DNA of 36,714 nucleotides from an uncultured Eubacteriaceae bacterium (lineage in GTDB: Bacteria > Bacillota > Clostridia > Eubacteriales > UBA1433), in assembly GCA_937880125.1 (NCBI GenBank), contig CALFLU010000004.1, forward strand, positions 1 to 36,714, written 5' to 3'. The notes beneath the pieces were generated by a model. That model saw only the letters and a list, made by a program, of their open reading frames with translations. It had not been told where the DNA came from and made no database searches. Numbering within the stretch: position 1 is the first letter of the stretch; each line of letters opens with the position of its first letter. Shown here in pieces: positions 22,092 to 30,791 of the stretch. The position numbers and the translations under genes were made by a program.

Positions 22092-23000
22092 ATGATTAAC
22101 TATAAAAAAGTCACTTTAGAAGATAAGCCGTGGATTGACTTACTGCTGCAGGCGTCCGATCTACGCGGATGTCACCAAAATTTCACCAATTTATTCACAT
22201 GGTCCGAAATTAACCACTACCAAATTGCCCGCTTTGAAGACAGATTGATTGTCAAGGCACATCCCGAAACCGATACCACCCCCTATTATTTTTATCCCGC
22301 GGGCACAAGCAGTCTCGCTGATGCCGTAGAGTGGATGAAAAAAGACGCCCAAAACTGCAATCATGATTTTCACATGTCGGGTTTATCCAAAGCCAATGTC
22401 GCTGAAATGCAATCTCTGTTTGCCGATCAATTTTCTTATACACCGCAGCGGGATTATTTTGACTACATCTATTACGTAGAAAAACTTGCAACCCTGGCAG
22501 GCAAAAAGCTCCATGCAAAGCGCAATCATATCAACTATTTCAAGAAAAACTTTGACTGGCAGTTCGAGCTTATCACCGCTGAAAACATCGCGGAGTGTTG
22601 GAAGATGAATGTGCAATGGTGCATTCAAAACAAATGTCTCGAGGACGGCCACTTAACCGAAGAATACTGTGCGGTCAAAAGATGTTTCGACCATTACGAT
22701 ACTTTGCAACTCCAAGGAGGCTTGTTGCGCAAAGACGGTGAGATCATTGCCTACACCATGGGCGAGAAACTCAATTCAGACACCTATGTGATTCATATCG
22801 AAAAAGCTTTCAGCGATATACGAGGCACTTATCAAATGATCAATCGAGAATTTGCCGAAGTTGTCCATGAAAAATATCCTGAAATAATCTATATGAACCG
22901 CGAAGAAGACGTGGGACAAGAGGGTCTGCGCAAAGCAAAACTCTCCTATTATCCCGATGACATGGAAGAGAAATATCAGGCAAAATATCTCAACAAATAA
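22092..23000 (+). CDS. DUF2156 / phosphatidylglycerol lysyltransferase C-terminal-like protein
   Basis: A 302-residue soluble protein of the DUF2156 family, the GNAT-like acyltransferase fold also found in the C-terminal domain of MprF lysyltransferases. Recognised blocks are WIDLLLQASDLRGCHQNFTNLFTW near the N-terminus, KKLHAKRNHINYFKKNF in the middle, and IYMNREEDVGQEGLRKAKLSYYPD near the end. The MprF membrane domain is missing, so the substrate is probably soluble or unknown; transfer from an aminoacyl-tRNA is a family-based guess. CGAGGT lies before the ATG. A GNAT acetyltransferase gene follows after 20 bases, and the two appear to form one operon. Confidence 0.85.
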   Translation: MINYKKVTLEDKPWIDLLLQASDLRGCHQNFTNLFTWSEINHYQIARFEDRLIVKAHPETDTTPYYFYPAGTSSLADAVEWMKKDAQNCNHDFHMSGLSKANVAEMQSLFADQFSYTPQRDYFDYIYYVEKLATLAGKKLHAKRNHINYFKKNFDWQFELITAENIAECWKMNVQWCIQNKCLEDGHLTEEYCAVKRCFDHYDTLQLQGGLLRKDGEIIAYTMGEKLNSDTYVIHIEKAFSDIRGTYQMINREFAEVVHEKYPEIIYMNREEDVGQEGLRKAKLSYYPDDMEEKYQAKYLNK

Positions 23001-23020
23001 TTTTACAGCGAGGTATTTTT

Positions 23021-23926
23021 ATGTCCGAAATCAGACTTTCCGATAAAAACGATGTTGGGCGATTAAAGTATATTTGGAAACAATGTTTTGGGGATTCGGA
23101 TGCATTCATTGATTTTTATTTTCAAGAATTCTACCAACCGCATCAAACCATGATACTGCAAGCAGGTGATGAAATTGCCGCAATGCTTACGATGATTCCC
23201 GTTACGATTCATCTTCAGCCTTCGACCGCAGTGCCCTGCGTGATGCTTTATGCCATTGCCACCGACCCCGCCTATCAAGGTAAAGGGCTTGCTCGGGAGC
23301 TGATTGATTACAGCAATGATTACGCCGCAAAAACCGGAAAAGACTTTTCTGTCTTGGTTCCCGCCAGTGGTTCACTTTTTTCTTTTTACGAAAAACTGGC
23401 CTATCAGGCGGCTTTTCCGATTTTTGAATCTGTGCATTCATTTCAAAATGCGCCCGGCGGTTCTTCTGCTTCTTCAGCCGACCGCTGCATGCTTTGTGCG
23501 GTGTCTGCCAAGGCCTATGGCGAAATCAGAGACAGCCTGTCTACCTCGTCTTCCTATATCCGCTACGAGTTGAATTCTCTTGTTTATCAAAAAAAGCTTT
23601 CTCAACTTTCGGGCGCTGATTTATATCGCATTGAATATGATAATCACATTGGTTGTGCCGCCATTGAGCGCCTCAGCGAACAGAAATTGTTTATCAAAGA
23701 ACTGCTGATGCCTTCGGCGAATTTATCTACCGTCCTTGCAAGCATCGGCTCCTTGCTGCCCGCTGAGGAAGCCTTTATTCGTTCCCCGCTTTTTTTACCT
23801 GCCCCCCATGGCGCATCCCTTCGCAATTTTGCCATGATAAAGCCGCTTGGCCCCACCCCTTTGTCGGCCGAAGTGTTGTCACGTATACAAAAAAACGAGA
23901 CCTATCTCGGCCTCGCTTTTGATTGA
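23021..23926 (+). CDS. GNAT-family N-acetyltransferase (Eis-like)
   Basis: A 301-residue protein. The acetyl-CoA-binding motif is MLYAIATDPAYQGKGLARELI, with QGKGLA at residues 86-91, in an N-terminal GNAT domain of about 150 residues. A second half without clear motifs gives the length and layout of Eis-type acetyltransferases (GNAT, degenerate GNAT, SCP-like tail). It acetylates an amine whose identity cannot be read here. AGCGAGGT lies before the ATG. It follows the DUF2156 gene, so both may modify related molecules, and it ends five bases from the convergent FMN reductase gene with no obvious terminator between. Confidence 0.85.
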   Translation: MSEIRLSDKNDVGRLKYIWKQCFGDSDAFIDFYFQEFYQPHQTMILQAGDEIAAMLTMIPVTIHLQPSTAVPCVMLYAIATDPAYQGKGLARELIDYSNDYAAKTGKDFSVLVPASGSLFSFYEKLAYQAAFPIFESVHSFQNAPGGSSASSADRCMLCAVSAKAYGEIRDSLSTSSSYIRYELNSLVYQKKLSQLSGADLYRIEYDNHIGCAAIERLSEQKLFIKELLMPSANLSTVLASIGSLLPAEEAFIRSPLFLPAPHGASLRNFAMIKPLGPTPLSAEVLSRIQKNETYLGLAFD

Positions 23927-23931
23927 CAATC

Positions 23932-24486
23932 TTATTTCGACTTTTTAATTTCCTCTACCAACGCATCGATTAATCTCTTTGTGTATTTTTTGGTTTTTTC
24001 GTCTTGCATGTTTCCGTCTTCGTCAAATTTTTCTGCCGCATCGGCAATAAACAATTCAGGTCTGTTGAGCACCTTCATATCCAGAGCCAACAACGTTTGG
24101 CGCAGGTGATATTGCACTCTTGCTCCGCCCAAAGGACCGATGGTTACACTCAACAGCGCCGCCAATTTGCCGACGAGAGGTTTTTCGTCGCCGCGCGATG
24201 CCCAGTCCAGGGCATTTTTCAGCACCGGCGGAATCGAGTAGTTGTATTCCGGCGTTGCAAGCAACACTGCATCTGCATCACGCAATTCTTCTTTAAACGC
24301 AAGTGCCACATCAGGATATCCCGATGTATCAAAATCCTGATTATAGAAGGGCAAGTCGGATATATCCAATGTTTTATACACCACATCTTTCGACATTGCT
24401 TGCTCCACATAGCGCAAAGCACCTGTATTATAAGACCCCTTTCGCAAGCTGCCGCTCATGCCGATAATCTTCAGTTGTTTTTCCAT
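23932..24486 (-). CDS. NADPH-dependent FMN reductase / flavodoxin-like oxidoreductase
   Basis: A 184-residue protein of the NADPH-dependent FMN reductase family. The phosphate-binding loop of FMN reads GMSGSLRKGSYNTGAL, and the second signature is LLATPEYNYSIPPVLKNALDWASR with the GPLGGARVQYHLRQ helix behind it. These enzymes reduce flavins, quinones or azo compounds in the cytoplasm. I use the ATG at 24486 with AAGGAGT seven bases upstream; an ATG eight residues earlier lacks a site. The gene lies 57 bases after a LacI-type regulator on the same strand and may be cotranscribed. Confidence 0.92.
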   Translation of the reverse strand: MEKQLKIIGMSGSLRKGSYNTGALRYVEQAMSKDVVYKTLDISDLPFYNQDFDTSGYPDVALAFKEELRDADAVLLATPEYNYSIPPVLKNALDWASRGDEKPLVGKLAALLSVTIGPLGGARVQYHLRQTLLALDMKVLNRPELFIADAAEKFDEDGNMQDEKTKKYTKRLIDALVEEIKKSK

Positions 24487-24543
24487 ATAACACACTCCTT
24501 TTTCACACAATCCATTTTTTTACACGCTTGTGCCGTCCGTTTA

Positions 24544-25581
24544 TCAATCGTTTAAATCTCTTACGGTTTGCCGAATAATAATGTCATGGGGAATGACAAT
24601 GCTGTCCCCTGCATCAAGCGCCACGCTTTCATTTTCGATTTTCTTTATCAATAACCGCGCACAAACGGCGCCCACATCATACATCGGATGAGAAATCGTT
24701 GTAATTTGCGGTTTAACCCACTCCGAAAGCCAATAGTCGTTAAAGCCGATGATGCTGATATCATGGGGCACTTTGAGCCCGCGTGCCTCTATGCATGCCA
24801 TGGCGCCAAAGGCAATTTCGTCATTGGCGGCAAAAACCGCAGTGGGCAAGCGCTTGCTGTCCAACAGTTTTTGCATTGCATCATAGCCCTCTTTCACATC
24901 TTGCTCAGTGAGTTCTTTTTTCTCACTTTCAATGCACCATTCTTCTTTGGCATTCAGTCCGTATTTTTCCACCGCCTGCCAAAATCCGGCTTCTCTATCG
25001 GCGCAAACCGTAAATTCTTCGCGGTTGCCCATGATATAGCCAATATCGGTATGTCCGTTTTCGTATAAATATTCTACAGCCTCAAAAGACGCTTTCGCGT
25101 TGTCGATGCTGACATTTGTAAATTTTTTCTCGCGGTCACTCACCGCACCCAACACAACAGGGATTTTGAGCGCCGCAAGCCGCTTGGCCAATTCGTCCGA
25201 TATTTTTCTGTTGATTACCAGCACACCGTCGCACTGCTTTTGCATAAACACCTTTAGGTAGCTTTTTTCCTTTGCAATATCGCCATCGGTGTTGGCCAGT
25301 ATCACGTTATAGCCATATAACCAGCATGCATCTGTCACACCACGGGAAATGGTGGTATATTGCGGCTTGGTAATATCGTCCAAAAGAATACCGATGGTGT
25401 TGGTCTTTCGCACCTTTAAGCTTCGTGCCACTTCATTCGGTTCATAGCCCAATTCATCGATTGCCGCTAACACCCTCTGCTTTGTGTCTTCGCTCACGAG
25501 CGGTATGTTGTTGACCACGCGCGAAACCGTTGCCACAGAAACGCTGGCTGCCTTTGCAACATCTTGTATCGTAACTGCCAT
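24544..25581 (-). CDS. LacI-family transcriptional regulator
   Basis: A 345-residue protein with the LacI layout: an N-terminal helix-turn-helix and hinge helix (TIQDVAKAASVSVATVSRVVNN, then NEVARSLKV at about residue 50) followed by a periplasmic-binding-protein-like ligand domain (TIGILLDDI, GYIMGNREEF, AVFAANDEIAFGAM, DISIIGFNDYWLSEWVKPQITTISHP). Members usually respond to a sugar, nucleoside or, for CcpA, to HPr-Ser-P. The closest neighbours are an FMN reductase downstream and an aminotransferase upstream, and there is no sugar operon in view, so the effector and targets stay unknown. GGAGGGATGATAG precedes the ATG. Confidence 0.93.
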   Translation of the reverse strand: MAVTIQDVAKAASVSVATVSRVVNNIPLVSEDTKQRVLAAIDELGYEPNEVARSLKVRKTNTIGILLDDITKPQYTTISRGVTDACWLYGYNVILANTDGDIAKEKSYLKVFMQKQCDGVLVINRKISDELAKRLAALKIPVVLGAVSDREKKFTNVSIDNAKASFEAVEYLYENGHTDIGYIMGNREEFTVCADREAGFWQAVEKYGLNAKEEWCIESEKKELTEQDVKEGYDAMQKLLDSKRLPTAVFAANDEIAFGAMACIEARGLKVPHDISIIGFNDYWLSEWVKPQITTISHPMYDVGAVCARLLIKKIENESVALDAGDSIVIPHDIIIRQTVRDLND

Positions 25582-25665
25582 GCTATCATCCCTCCTCTAT
25601 CCGGTAAACATTTTAAACGCATACATTATTATATAAAACATTTACATAAATTGCGAGTAAAATTT

Positions 25666-25690
25666 AAAAAAGGCGCTATGCGCCTTTTTT
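25666..25690. terminator. Terminator downstream of the aminotransferase gene
   Basis: An A-run, AGGCGC (25671-25676), loop TAT, GCGCCT (25680-25685), then a T-run. Its symmetry allows use on either strand; on the minus strand it separates the aminotransferase from the LacI gene. Confidence 0.85.
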
Positions 25691-25702
25691 ATAATCATTT
25701 TT

Positions 25703-26941
25703 TTATTTTACATAATCTGCCAAAATCGCCGGGAGCTTTGCGCATTTCCATTCTGCCATGGAGCAAATTGCCAAACGCAACCCTTTAGGCATTGGTGCAA
25801 CAAAAGTTTTCTTTTCAAACAACTCTTCGGTGATTTTGTTGCTTTCTTCGCAGGGAATGCTGATAAAAAATCCGCTTTGATAAGGGCTGTGTTTCAGTCC
25901 CACCTTATCTGCCTCCTGCAAAAACGCCGCCGCTCTCTTTGCAACCAGCGCAACGTGTCCTTCTCTTTCTTTTTCAAACTGCTCACGCAACGCAGGATCA
26001 TTAACGACCTTTGCAAAAGCCAACTGTGCCGAACGCACACATCCGGTGTAGGTGCCGCGCGTCGAAAAGGTAACGGCTGCCTTTGCCTCCATTGCCAAAT
26101 CCGCCGAGCTGGAAAGGGAGATCAGCGATGCCGTACGAAGCCCGTATGCCGTTGCTGTCTTTGACAAGCTGTATGAAAACAACGAAAGCACATTGTTGGG
26201 CATCGGCTTGTAGGCCCTGATAAAGTCTCTTCCGCGCTCTCCCGCAAAATCCATGTAAGCAACGTCAAACAGCAGAATGATTTTTTTGTCTTTGTGTTTT
26301 TCACCCAACTTTGCCACCGCATCAAACATATCTTGCGCTTCCTCTTTCGTCGGCGTGTAACCTGTGGGATTGTGTGCAGGAAAATTCAATACGACAATAA
26401 CGCTTTTTTGTTTCTTCATCAATGTTTCAATGGACTCTTCCATCGCAGCAACATCAAATTTATTATCCGGTGTAAACATATTAAAAGAGCGCATTACTCT
26501 CTTGTTTTCGTAAGCAATTTGATTATAGGGCGTCCAGTTCCAATCGGTAACCAAAATTTCGTCACCGTCGTCGCCATAATTCCAAAATACATGTTTGATT
26601 GCAGCGGTTCCGCCCATAACGGCAACTGCCTCCTTGTAGCCCTCCACTTCAACATCCCTAAAACACGCTTTGATGGAGGCATCCAAAAACTCAGGCTCCC
26701 CTGTCATCGGCGCATAGTCCGCAAAATACACATTGGGTAAGCTCTTTAGCACTTCATAGTAGGTGTTGTTAATCAATAACTTGCCATCATCGTCCGTCAG
26801 TGCACCGATGGATGCGTTATAGACTTGATCGCTGCCATATTCCTCATTGGCCTTTCTTGCCAAAGCCGCGATTTTGAAAATGATGTCTGCCGATAATTCG
26901 CCAACCGCATGGTCATTGATCATTCGAAACGTATTGTCCAT
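25703..26941 (-). CDS. Class I/II pyridoxal-phosphate aminotransferase
   Basis: A 412-residue aminotransferase. Landmarks in order are the VMGGTAAIKHVFWNY cofactor-phosphate loop, LNFPAHNPTGYTPT with the conserved Asn, LLFDVAYMDF with the ring-binding Asp and Tyr, and SYSLSKTATAYGLR with the Schiff-base Lys at K261. It moves an amino group between an amino acid and a 2-oxoacid; the sequence has an aspartate/aromatic aminotransferase look, but the exact substrate cannot be assigned. GGGAGG lies before the ATG. It follows proC by about 70 bases on the same strand and ends in a strong terminator. The product 2-oxoacids could feed the oxidoreductases of this window. Confidence 0.92.
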   Translation of the reverse strand: MDNTFRMINDHAVGELSADIIFKIAALARKANEEYGSDQVYNASIGALTDDDGKLLINNTYYEVLKSLPNVYFADYAPMTGEPEFLDASIKACFRDVEVEGYKEAVAVMGGTAAIKHVFWNYGDDGDEILVTDWNWTPYNQIAYENKRVMRSFNMFTPDNKFDVAAMEESIETLMKKQKSVIVVLNFPAHNPTGYTPTKEEAQDMFDAVAKLGEKHKDKKIILLFDVAYMDFAGERGRDFIRAYKPMPNNVLSLFSYSLSKTATAYGLRTASLISLSSSADLAMEAKAAVTFSTRGTYTGCVRSAQLAFAKVVNDPALREQFEKEREGHVALVAKRAAAFLQEADKVGLKHSPYQSGFFISIPCEESNKITEELFEKKTFVAPMPKGLRLAICSMAEWKCAKLPAILADYVK

Positions 26942-27011
26942 GTCTCTTTTCCTCCCAAAAATTTTTATTTATAAATTATTTCTGCAAATACTTTAATTTA
27001 TACTCTGTTTG

Positions 27012-27794
27012 CTATGCTTTGTTTGCACATTTTTTCACTGCATTCATCACCGCATGCGAAAATCCGTCTTGCTGCAGCGAAGCCACGGCTTCAATGGTTG
27101 TTCCCGCAGGTGAGCATACCATGTCGCGCAATTGAGCAGGATGTTTATCACTTTCAGCCGCCATTTTTGCCGAACCCAAAACCACCTGTACCGCAATGTC
27201 ATAAGCCGCCTGTTGTGCAATGCCCTCGCGGATGCCTCCTTGCGCCAATGCCTCGATAAACATAAACACATAGGCGGGGGCTGAACCGCTAATAGCCGTA
27301 ACGGCCGCCAATTGCTTTTCATCGATTTGCAAGGTTTTGCCAATCTTTTGAAGCAATTCTTCTGCCTGTTCCAGCTCGCAAGCAAGTGCTGTATCCTGTG
27401 CAAAAACAAACATGCCTTCGCCCACGGATCCCAAAATATTAGGCATCATGCGCAGCACTTTGTCGTGATTTAAATGTTTTTTGATTTCGGATACCACCAT
27501 GCCCGCAACAACGCTGATAAAAATCTTTTCCTGCAAGTTGCATTCTTTTATCTCGTCGAGCACGGATAAAAGCACATTGGGTTTGATTGCCAAAAAAATA
27601 ATTTGGCACTGCTCTACCACCTTTGCATTGCTGTCCATGGATTGAATGTGATATTTATCAACAATATTCTTTTTTGTATCTTCGCAGTCGGCGCTGTAAA
27701 AATAAATATCTTGGCTCTCTGCTGCATGGTATTTGATCATCCCTTCAATCACAGAAAGCGCAAGATTTCCGCACCCGATAAAGCCTATTTTCAT
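27012..27794 (-). CDS. proC: Pyrroline-5-carboxylate reductase
   Basis: A 260-residue enzyme that reduces 1-pyrroline-5-carboxylate to proline with NAD(P)H. The dinucleotide site opens the protein (MKIGFIGCGNLALSVIEGM), followed by FLAIKPNVL, the VVAGM strand, VLRMMPNILGSVGEG, and the dimer/active-site region TAISGSAPAYVFMFIEALAQGG and DMVCSPAGTTIEAV, all hallmark ProC blocks. I start at the ATG at 27794, with GGAGAG upstream; an upstream in-frame ATG at 27821 would add nine residues before the Rossmann start. A promoter precedes it, and the aminotransferase gene follows. Confidence 0.96.
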   Translation of the reverse strand: MKIGFIGCGNLALSVIEGMIKYHAAESQDIYFYSADCEDTKKNIVDKYHIQSMDSNAKVVEQCQIIFLAIKPNVLLSVLDEIKECNLQEKIFISVVAGMVVSEIKKHLNHDKVLRMMPNILGSVGEGMFVFAQDTALACELEQAEELLQKIGKTLQIDEKQLAAVTAISGSAPAYVFMFIEALAQGGIREGIAQQAAYDIAVQVVLGSAKMAAESDKHPAQLRDMVCSPAGTTIEAVASLQQDGFSHAVMNAVKKCANKA

Positions 27795-27819
27795 ATGTCT
27801 CTCCATATATTTTCTAAAC

Positions 27820-27848
27820 AATATAACACAGTTGCCTTAAATAAACAA
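27820..27848 (-). promoter_or_regulatory. Promoter of proC
   Basis: On the minus strand TTGTTT (27848-27843), 17 bases, TATATT (27825-27820), about 25 bases before the ATG. Confidence 0.5.
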
Positions 27849-27880
27849 GAAAAAATTTTCAAAGATTCAAAATAATGAGA

Positions 27881-28909
27881 TTATTTTTTCAACAGCTCCA
27901 AATTGTCTTTTAATCCGTCGGTGACAATCACCTTTTTTTCATCGGTGACCAATACGGCTTGCACGTCATCTAACTGCTCAATATAGGCCAAACCCCTCTC
28001 CACACCCATGACAAAAACAGCAGTCGACAAAATATCCGCTCTGGTTGCATCATCACAGACAATCGTTACCTGACTCAAGCCGTTTTGCACAGGTCTTCCG
28101 TCAAAAGGATTCATGATATGGTGATAGAGCGTACCGTCATCACCTCTGAAATTTCTCTCATAGCTGCCTGAAGACACCAACGCCGTTTTTTCGCTGCTCA
28201 CCACCGCCAAATACTCTCCCCGATCGTTAAACGGCTCTTGTATGCCCACACGAAAGGGCTTGTCATTTTTGTTTTTTCCGATCAGCACAATGTTTCCGCC
28301 AAAATTGATGATTGCACGTTCGACCCCTTTTTCCAGCAAAAATTCTCTCACTTTTTCACTGATATATCCCTTGCCCACTGCTCCCAAATCCAAAATAACC
28401 CCTTGCTTTGCAAGCATAATCGCATTGTCGTCTCTGTTGATTAAGATATTTTCATACCCCACATGGCGCAGTGCTTCGTCTATCTCCTCTTGGGTTGCAA
28501 TATGATTTTTGCCCACTGCTATGCCCCACAAATCCGTCAGTGCCCCCAGTGTAATATCAAAGGCGCCCTCTGTTTGCTCAGAATAATCCATGCACTTTTC
28601 GATTAAATCCACGGTCTCTGCCTGCACCTGCACATAGCCCACCCCCGCCGAACCGTTGATTTTTGCAATATCGCTGTCGGGCACATATCGGCTCAGTCGA
28701 TTTTCCAATTCCAAGGCATAATCAAAGGCTTCATCAAGGATTTGTTCATCAATTTCTTCATCGTATATACTGATTTGTATGAGTGTATTCATGCCCAGGG
28801 CATTTTTTGTCAGCGTCGGGTTGTCTTTACTGAAATCTGTGGTGCATGCCCACTGAAACAAAACCAAAAAAAACAACGCCGGCAAAATCCATTTTCTTTT
28901 CAATTTCAT
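27881..28909 (-). CDS. apbE: FAD:protein FMN transferase (ApbE), membrane-anchored
   Basis: A 342-residue ApbE-family protein. After a basic start comes a signal segment ending in QWAC (Cys 22), a slightly atypical lipobox. The catalytic domain shows ALGMNTLIQIS, DITLGALTDLWGI, LDLGAVGKGYISEKV, IINFGGNIVLIG, HHIMNPFDGRPVQNGLSQVT and a DDATRADILSTAVFVMG metal-site region. ApbE transfers FMN from FAD to Ser/Thr of extracytoplasmic proteins such as Rnf subunits. GGAGA touches the ATG at 28909, so the real start could be the in-frame TTG two codons later. It has a consensus promoter. A NusG-II/Gx pair, possibly related, lies 2.7 kb away beyond thiMED. Confidence 0.9.
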   Translation of the reverse strand: MKLKRKWILPALFFLVLFQWACTTDFSKDNPTLTKNALGMNTLIQISIYDEEIDEQILDEAFDYALELENRLSRYVPDSDIAKINGSAGVGYVQVQAETVDLIEKCMDYSEQTEGAFDITLGALTDLWGIAVGKNHIATQEEIDEALRHVGYENILINRDDNAIMLAKQGVILDLGAVGKGYISEKVREFLLEKGVERAIINFGGNIVLIGKNKNDKPFRVGIQEPFNDRGEYLAVVSSEKTALVSSGSYERNFRGDDGTLYHHIMNPFDGRPVQNGLSQVTIVCDDATRADILSTAVFVMGVERGLAYIEQLDDVQAVLVTDEKKVIVTDGLKDNLELLKK

Positions 28910-28958
28910 TCTCCAAAAAGAGCCATACTTTTTATAACCAATGATATTTGGTAGATTT

Positions 28959-28986
28959 ATTATAATGCACACAAGTAAATTGTCAA
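28959..28986 (-). promoter_or_regulatory. Consensus promoter of apbE
   Basis: On the minus strand TTGACA (28986-28981), 16 bases, TATAAT (28964-28959). TGTCA-A-TGACA, a perfect palindrome at 28981-28991, overlaps the -35 and could be an operator. Confidence 0.75.
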
Positions 28987-29075
28987 TGACACGCCTGCTT
29001 GCTCTGATTGCCATTTTCAATCATGTAAATTATATTTTTCGCGGCGGCAACTTGCCTGCTCAGGGCAGATTTTTA

Positions 29076-29111
29076 TTGACAATTTGCAGGCCTTGTGCTA
29101 CTTATTATAAA
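29076..29111 (+). promoter_or_regulatory. Promoter region of the thiMED operon
   Basis: A TTGACA (29076-29081) and a TTGCAG (29084-29089) lie upstream of TATAAA (29106-29111). The second pairs with it at a 16-base spacing. Transcription would start just before the riboswitch at 29126. Confidence 0.5.
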
Positions 29112-29125
29112 GAAAGCTGAATAAA

Positions 29126-29213
29126 TATCGGGGAGCTTATGAGATAAGCTGAGAGTGAGTTTGAAACTGATACCCTTTGAACCTGATTTGGGTAATGCCA
29201 ACGTAGGGAGATG
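29126..29213 (+). promoter_or_regulatory. TPP riboswitch (THI element)
   Basis: Conserved parts of the thiamine-pyrophosphate aptamer are present in order: GGGGAGC, GCTGAGAGTGA, ACCCTTTGAACCTGA, GGGTAATGCCAACGTAGGGA. A short P1 pairs TATC (29126-29129) with GATG (29210-29213). It precedes thiM, and a terminator hairpin (29240-29268) lies between them, which indicates transcription attenuation when TPP is bound. Confidence 0.97.
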
Positions 29214-29239
29214 CCGCGCAGAAATGCGACATATAATAA

Positions 29240-29268
29240 AAGGTATGTTTCAATAACATACTTTTTTC
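29240..29268 (+). terminator. Riboswitch-controlled terminator upstream of thiM
   Basis: GTATGTT (29243-29249), a five-base loop and AACATAC (29255-29261), with extra A-T and G-T pairs below, then TTTTTT. It is the likely off-state of the TPP riboswitch. Confidence 0.85.
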
Positions 29269-29329
29269 TTTTAAAAAATATCCCCTGCAACAAAACACTT
29301 TTCGTATGATACGGCTTTGGGAGGAAAAC

Positions 29330-30154
29330 ATGTTCAAAGAAATTTTTGAAAATTTGCGGCAAGTGCGCCCCTTGGTGCACTGCATCACCAATTATGTCAC
29401 CGTGGTTGATGTGGCCAATGCCGTCTTAGCCTGCGGCGCTTCGCCCATTATGGCTGACGACAGCGGCGAAGTCGAAGAAATCACGTCCATTTGCACGTCG
29501 TTGGTCATCAATATCGGCACGCTGAGCAAACGCACCGTTCCCTCTATGCTGCTGGCAGGCAAACAGGCCAACGCCTTGTCTCATCCAGTGGTTTTAGACC
29601 CGGTGGGCGTCGGTGCTTCTGCCTTTCGCACGCAAACAGCATTTGACTTGCTCAACAACGTTCGATTCAGCGTCATTCGCGGCAACAGTTCCGAGATTAA
29701 AACTCTCCTAAGGCAAGATGCCTCCACACAGGGCGTCGATGCCGATATCAAAGACTCCATTCACGAAGACAATATCGATCAATATGTTGCCCTGGCCCAA
29801 GAAGTCAGCAAGCGCTATCATGCCATAGTTGCCATTACCGGTGCCATTGACATCGTTGCCGATGACAACCAAGCCTACATCATTCGCAACGGCCATCCGC
29901 TCATGTCTAAAATCACCGGCAGCGGCTGCATGCTCTCTGGCATTCTCGGCGGCTTCATTGGCGCAAATCCCGCCAATATCCTCACCGCCGTTGCAGCCGG
30001 CGTGGCCACCATGGGTCTTAGCGGAGAAATCGCCCACGAAAAAATGCTGCAATTCGACGGCGGCACATCCACGTACCGCACATTTCTCATCGATGCCATC
30101 AGCAATATGAATGAAACTATTTTGAAAAGAGGTGTACGAATTGAACTTCGATAA
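29330..30154 (+). CDS. thiM: Hydroxyethylthiazole kinase
   Basis: A 274-residue kinase that phosphorylates 4-methyl-5-(2-hydroxyethyl)thiazole for thiamine salvage. Family blocks are RPLVHCITNYVTVVDVANAVLACGASPIMAD at the N-terminus, VVLDPVGVGAS, IRGNSSEI in the middle, and KITGSGCMLSGILGGF with the catalytic Cys near the C-terminus. I start at the ATG at 29330 with GGGAGGAAAA upstream; an ATG 24 bases earlier would put this site inside the gene. It is first in thiM-thiE-thiD, under the TPP riboswitch, and its 3' end overlaps thiE. Confidence 0.97.
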   Translation: MFKEIFENLRQVRPLVHCITNYVTVVDVANAVLACGASPIMADDSGEVEEITSICTSLVINIGTLSKRTVPSMLLAGKQANALSHPVVLDPVGVGASAFRTQTAFDLLNNVRFSVIRGNSSEIKTLLRQDASTQGVDADIKDSIHEDNIDQYVALAQEVSKRYHAIVAITGAIDIVADDNQAYIIRNGHPLMSKITGSGCMLSGILGGFIGANPANILTAVAAGVATMGLSGEIAHEKMLQFDGGTSTYRTFLIDAISNMNETILKRGVRIELR

Positions 30155-30791
30155 AAAATCTTTACTGCTCTATGCCATCACCGACCAAACTTGGCTAAAC
30201 GGCAACACACTGCACAGCAGGGTGGAACTTGCACTGCGCGGAGGTGCGACATTTTTGCAATTGCGCGAAAAACACTTAGACGACGATGCTTTTTTGCAGC
30301 TTGCAAAGGAGATCAAAACGCTTACGGATGATTTTCAAATCCCTTTGGTCATCAACGACAATGTGGATGTGGCCCTGGCATGTAATGCCGACGGTGTGCA
30401 TGTGGGTCAAACCGATATGTATTCTCAAAACGTCCGCGAAAAAATAGGACCGAATAAGATCCTCGGCGTATCCGCACAAACAGTTCAACAAGCCATTGAA
30501 GCCGAAAAAAACGGCGCCGACTATTTGGGCGTGGGCGCCATGTTTGCCACCTCCACTAAAGAAGAAGCCACCGTGGTTTCCTTTGAACGGCTGAAAGAAA
30601 TCTGCCAAGCGGTCTCTATTCCCGTCGTGGCAATCGGTGGCATCAATGAAACCAACGCCTTAGAACTCAAAGGCAGCGGCATCTATGGCATTTCTGTGAT
30701 TTCCGCTATTTTTGCCAAGACCGACATTCTCAAGGCAACACAAAATCTCCTCAGTTTGGCAAAACAGGTGGTGGCGGAGGACGTGAAATGA
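30141..30791 (+). CDS. thiE: Thiamine-phosphate synthase
   Basis: A 216-residue TIM-barrel enzyme that joins HMP pyrophosphate and thiazole phosphate into thiamine phosphate. Signature segments are LLYAITDQTW, FLQLREKHLDD, VINDNVDVALACNADGVHVGQTD, LGVSAQTVQQAIEAEKNGADYLGVGAMFATSTKEEA, VVAIGGI and GISVISAIF. I start at the TTG at 30141 because GAGGTG lies six bases before it; a GTG nine bases earlier would sit on that site. The start overlaps the end of thiM, and the stop overlaps the thiD ATG (ATGA), so the three are translationally coupled. Confidence 0.96.
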   Translation: MNFDKKSLLLYAITDQTWLNGNTLHSRVELALRGGATFLQLREKHLDDDAFLQLAKEIKTLTDDFQIPLVINDNVDVALACNADGVHVGQTDMYSQNVREKIGPNKILGVSAQTVQQAIEAEKNGADYLGVGAMFATSTKEEATVVSFERLKEICQAVSIPVVAIGGINETNALELKGSGIYGISVISAIFAKTDILKATQNLLSLAKQVVAEDVK

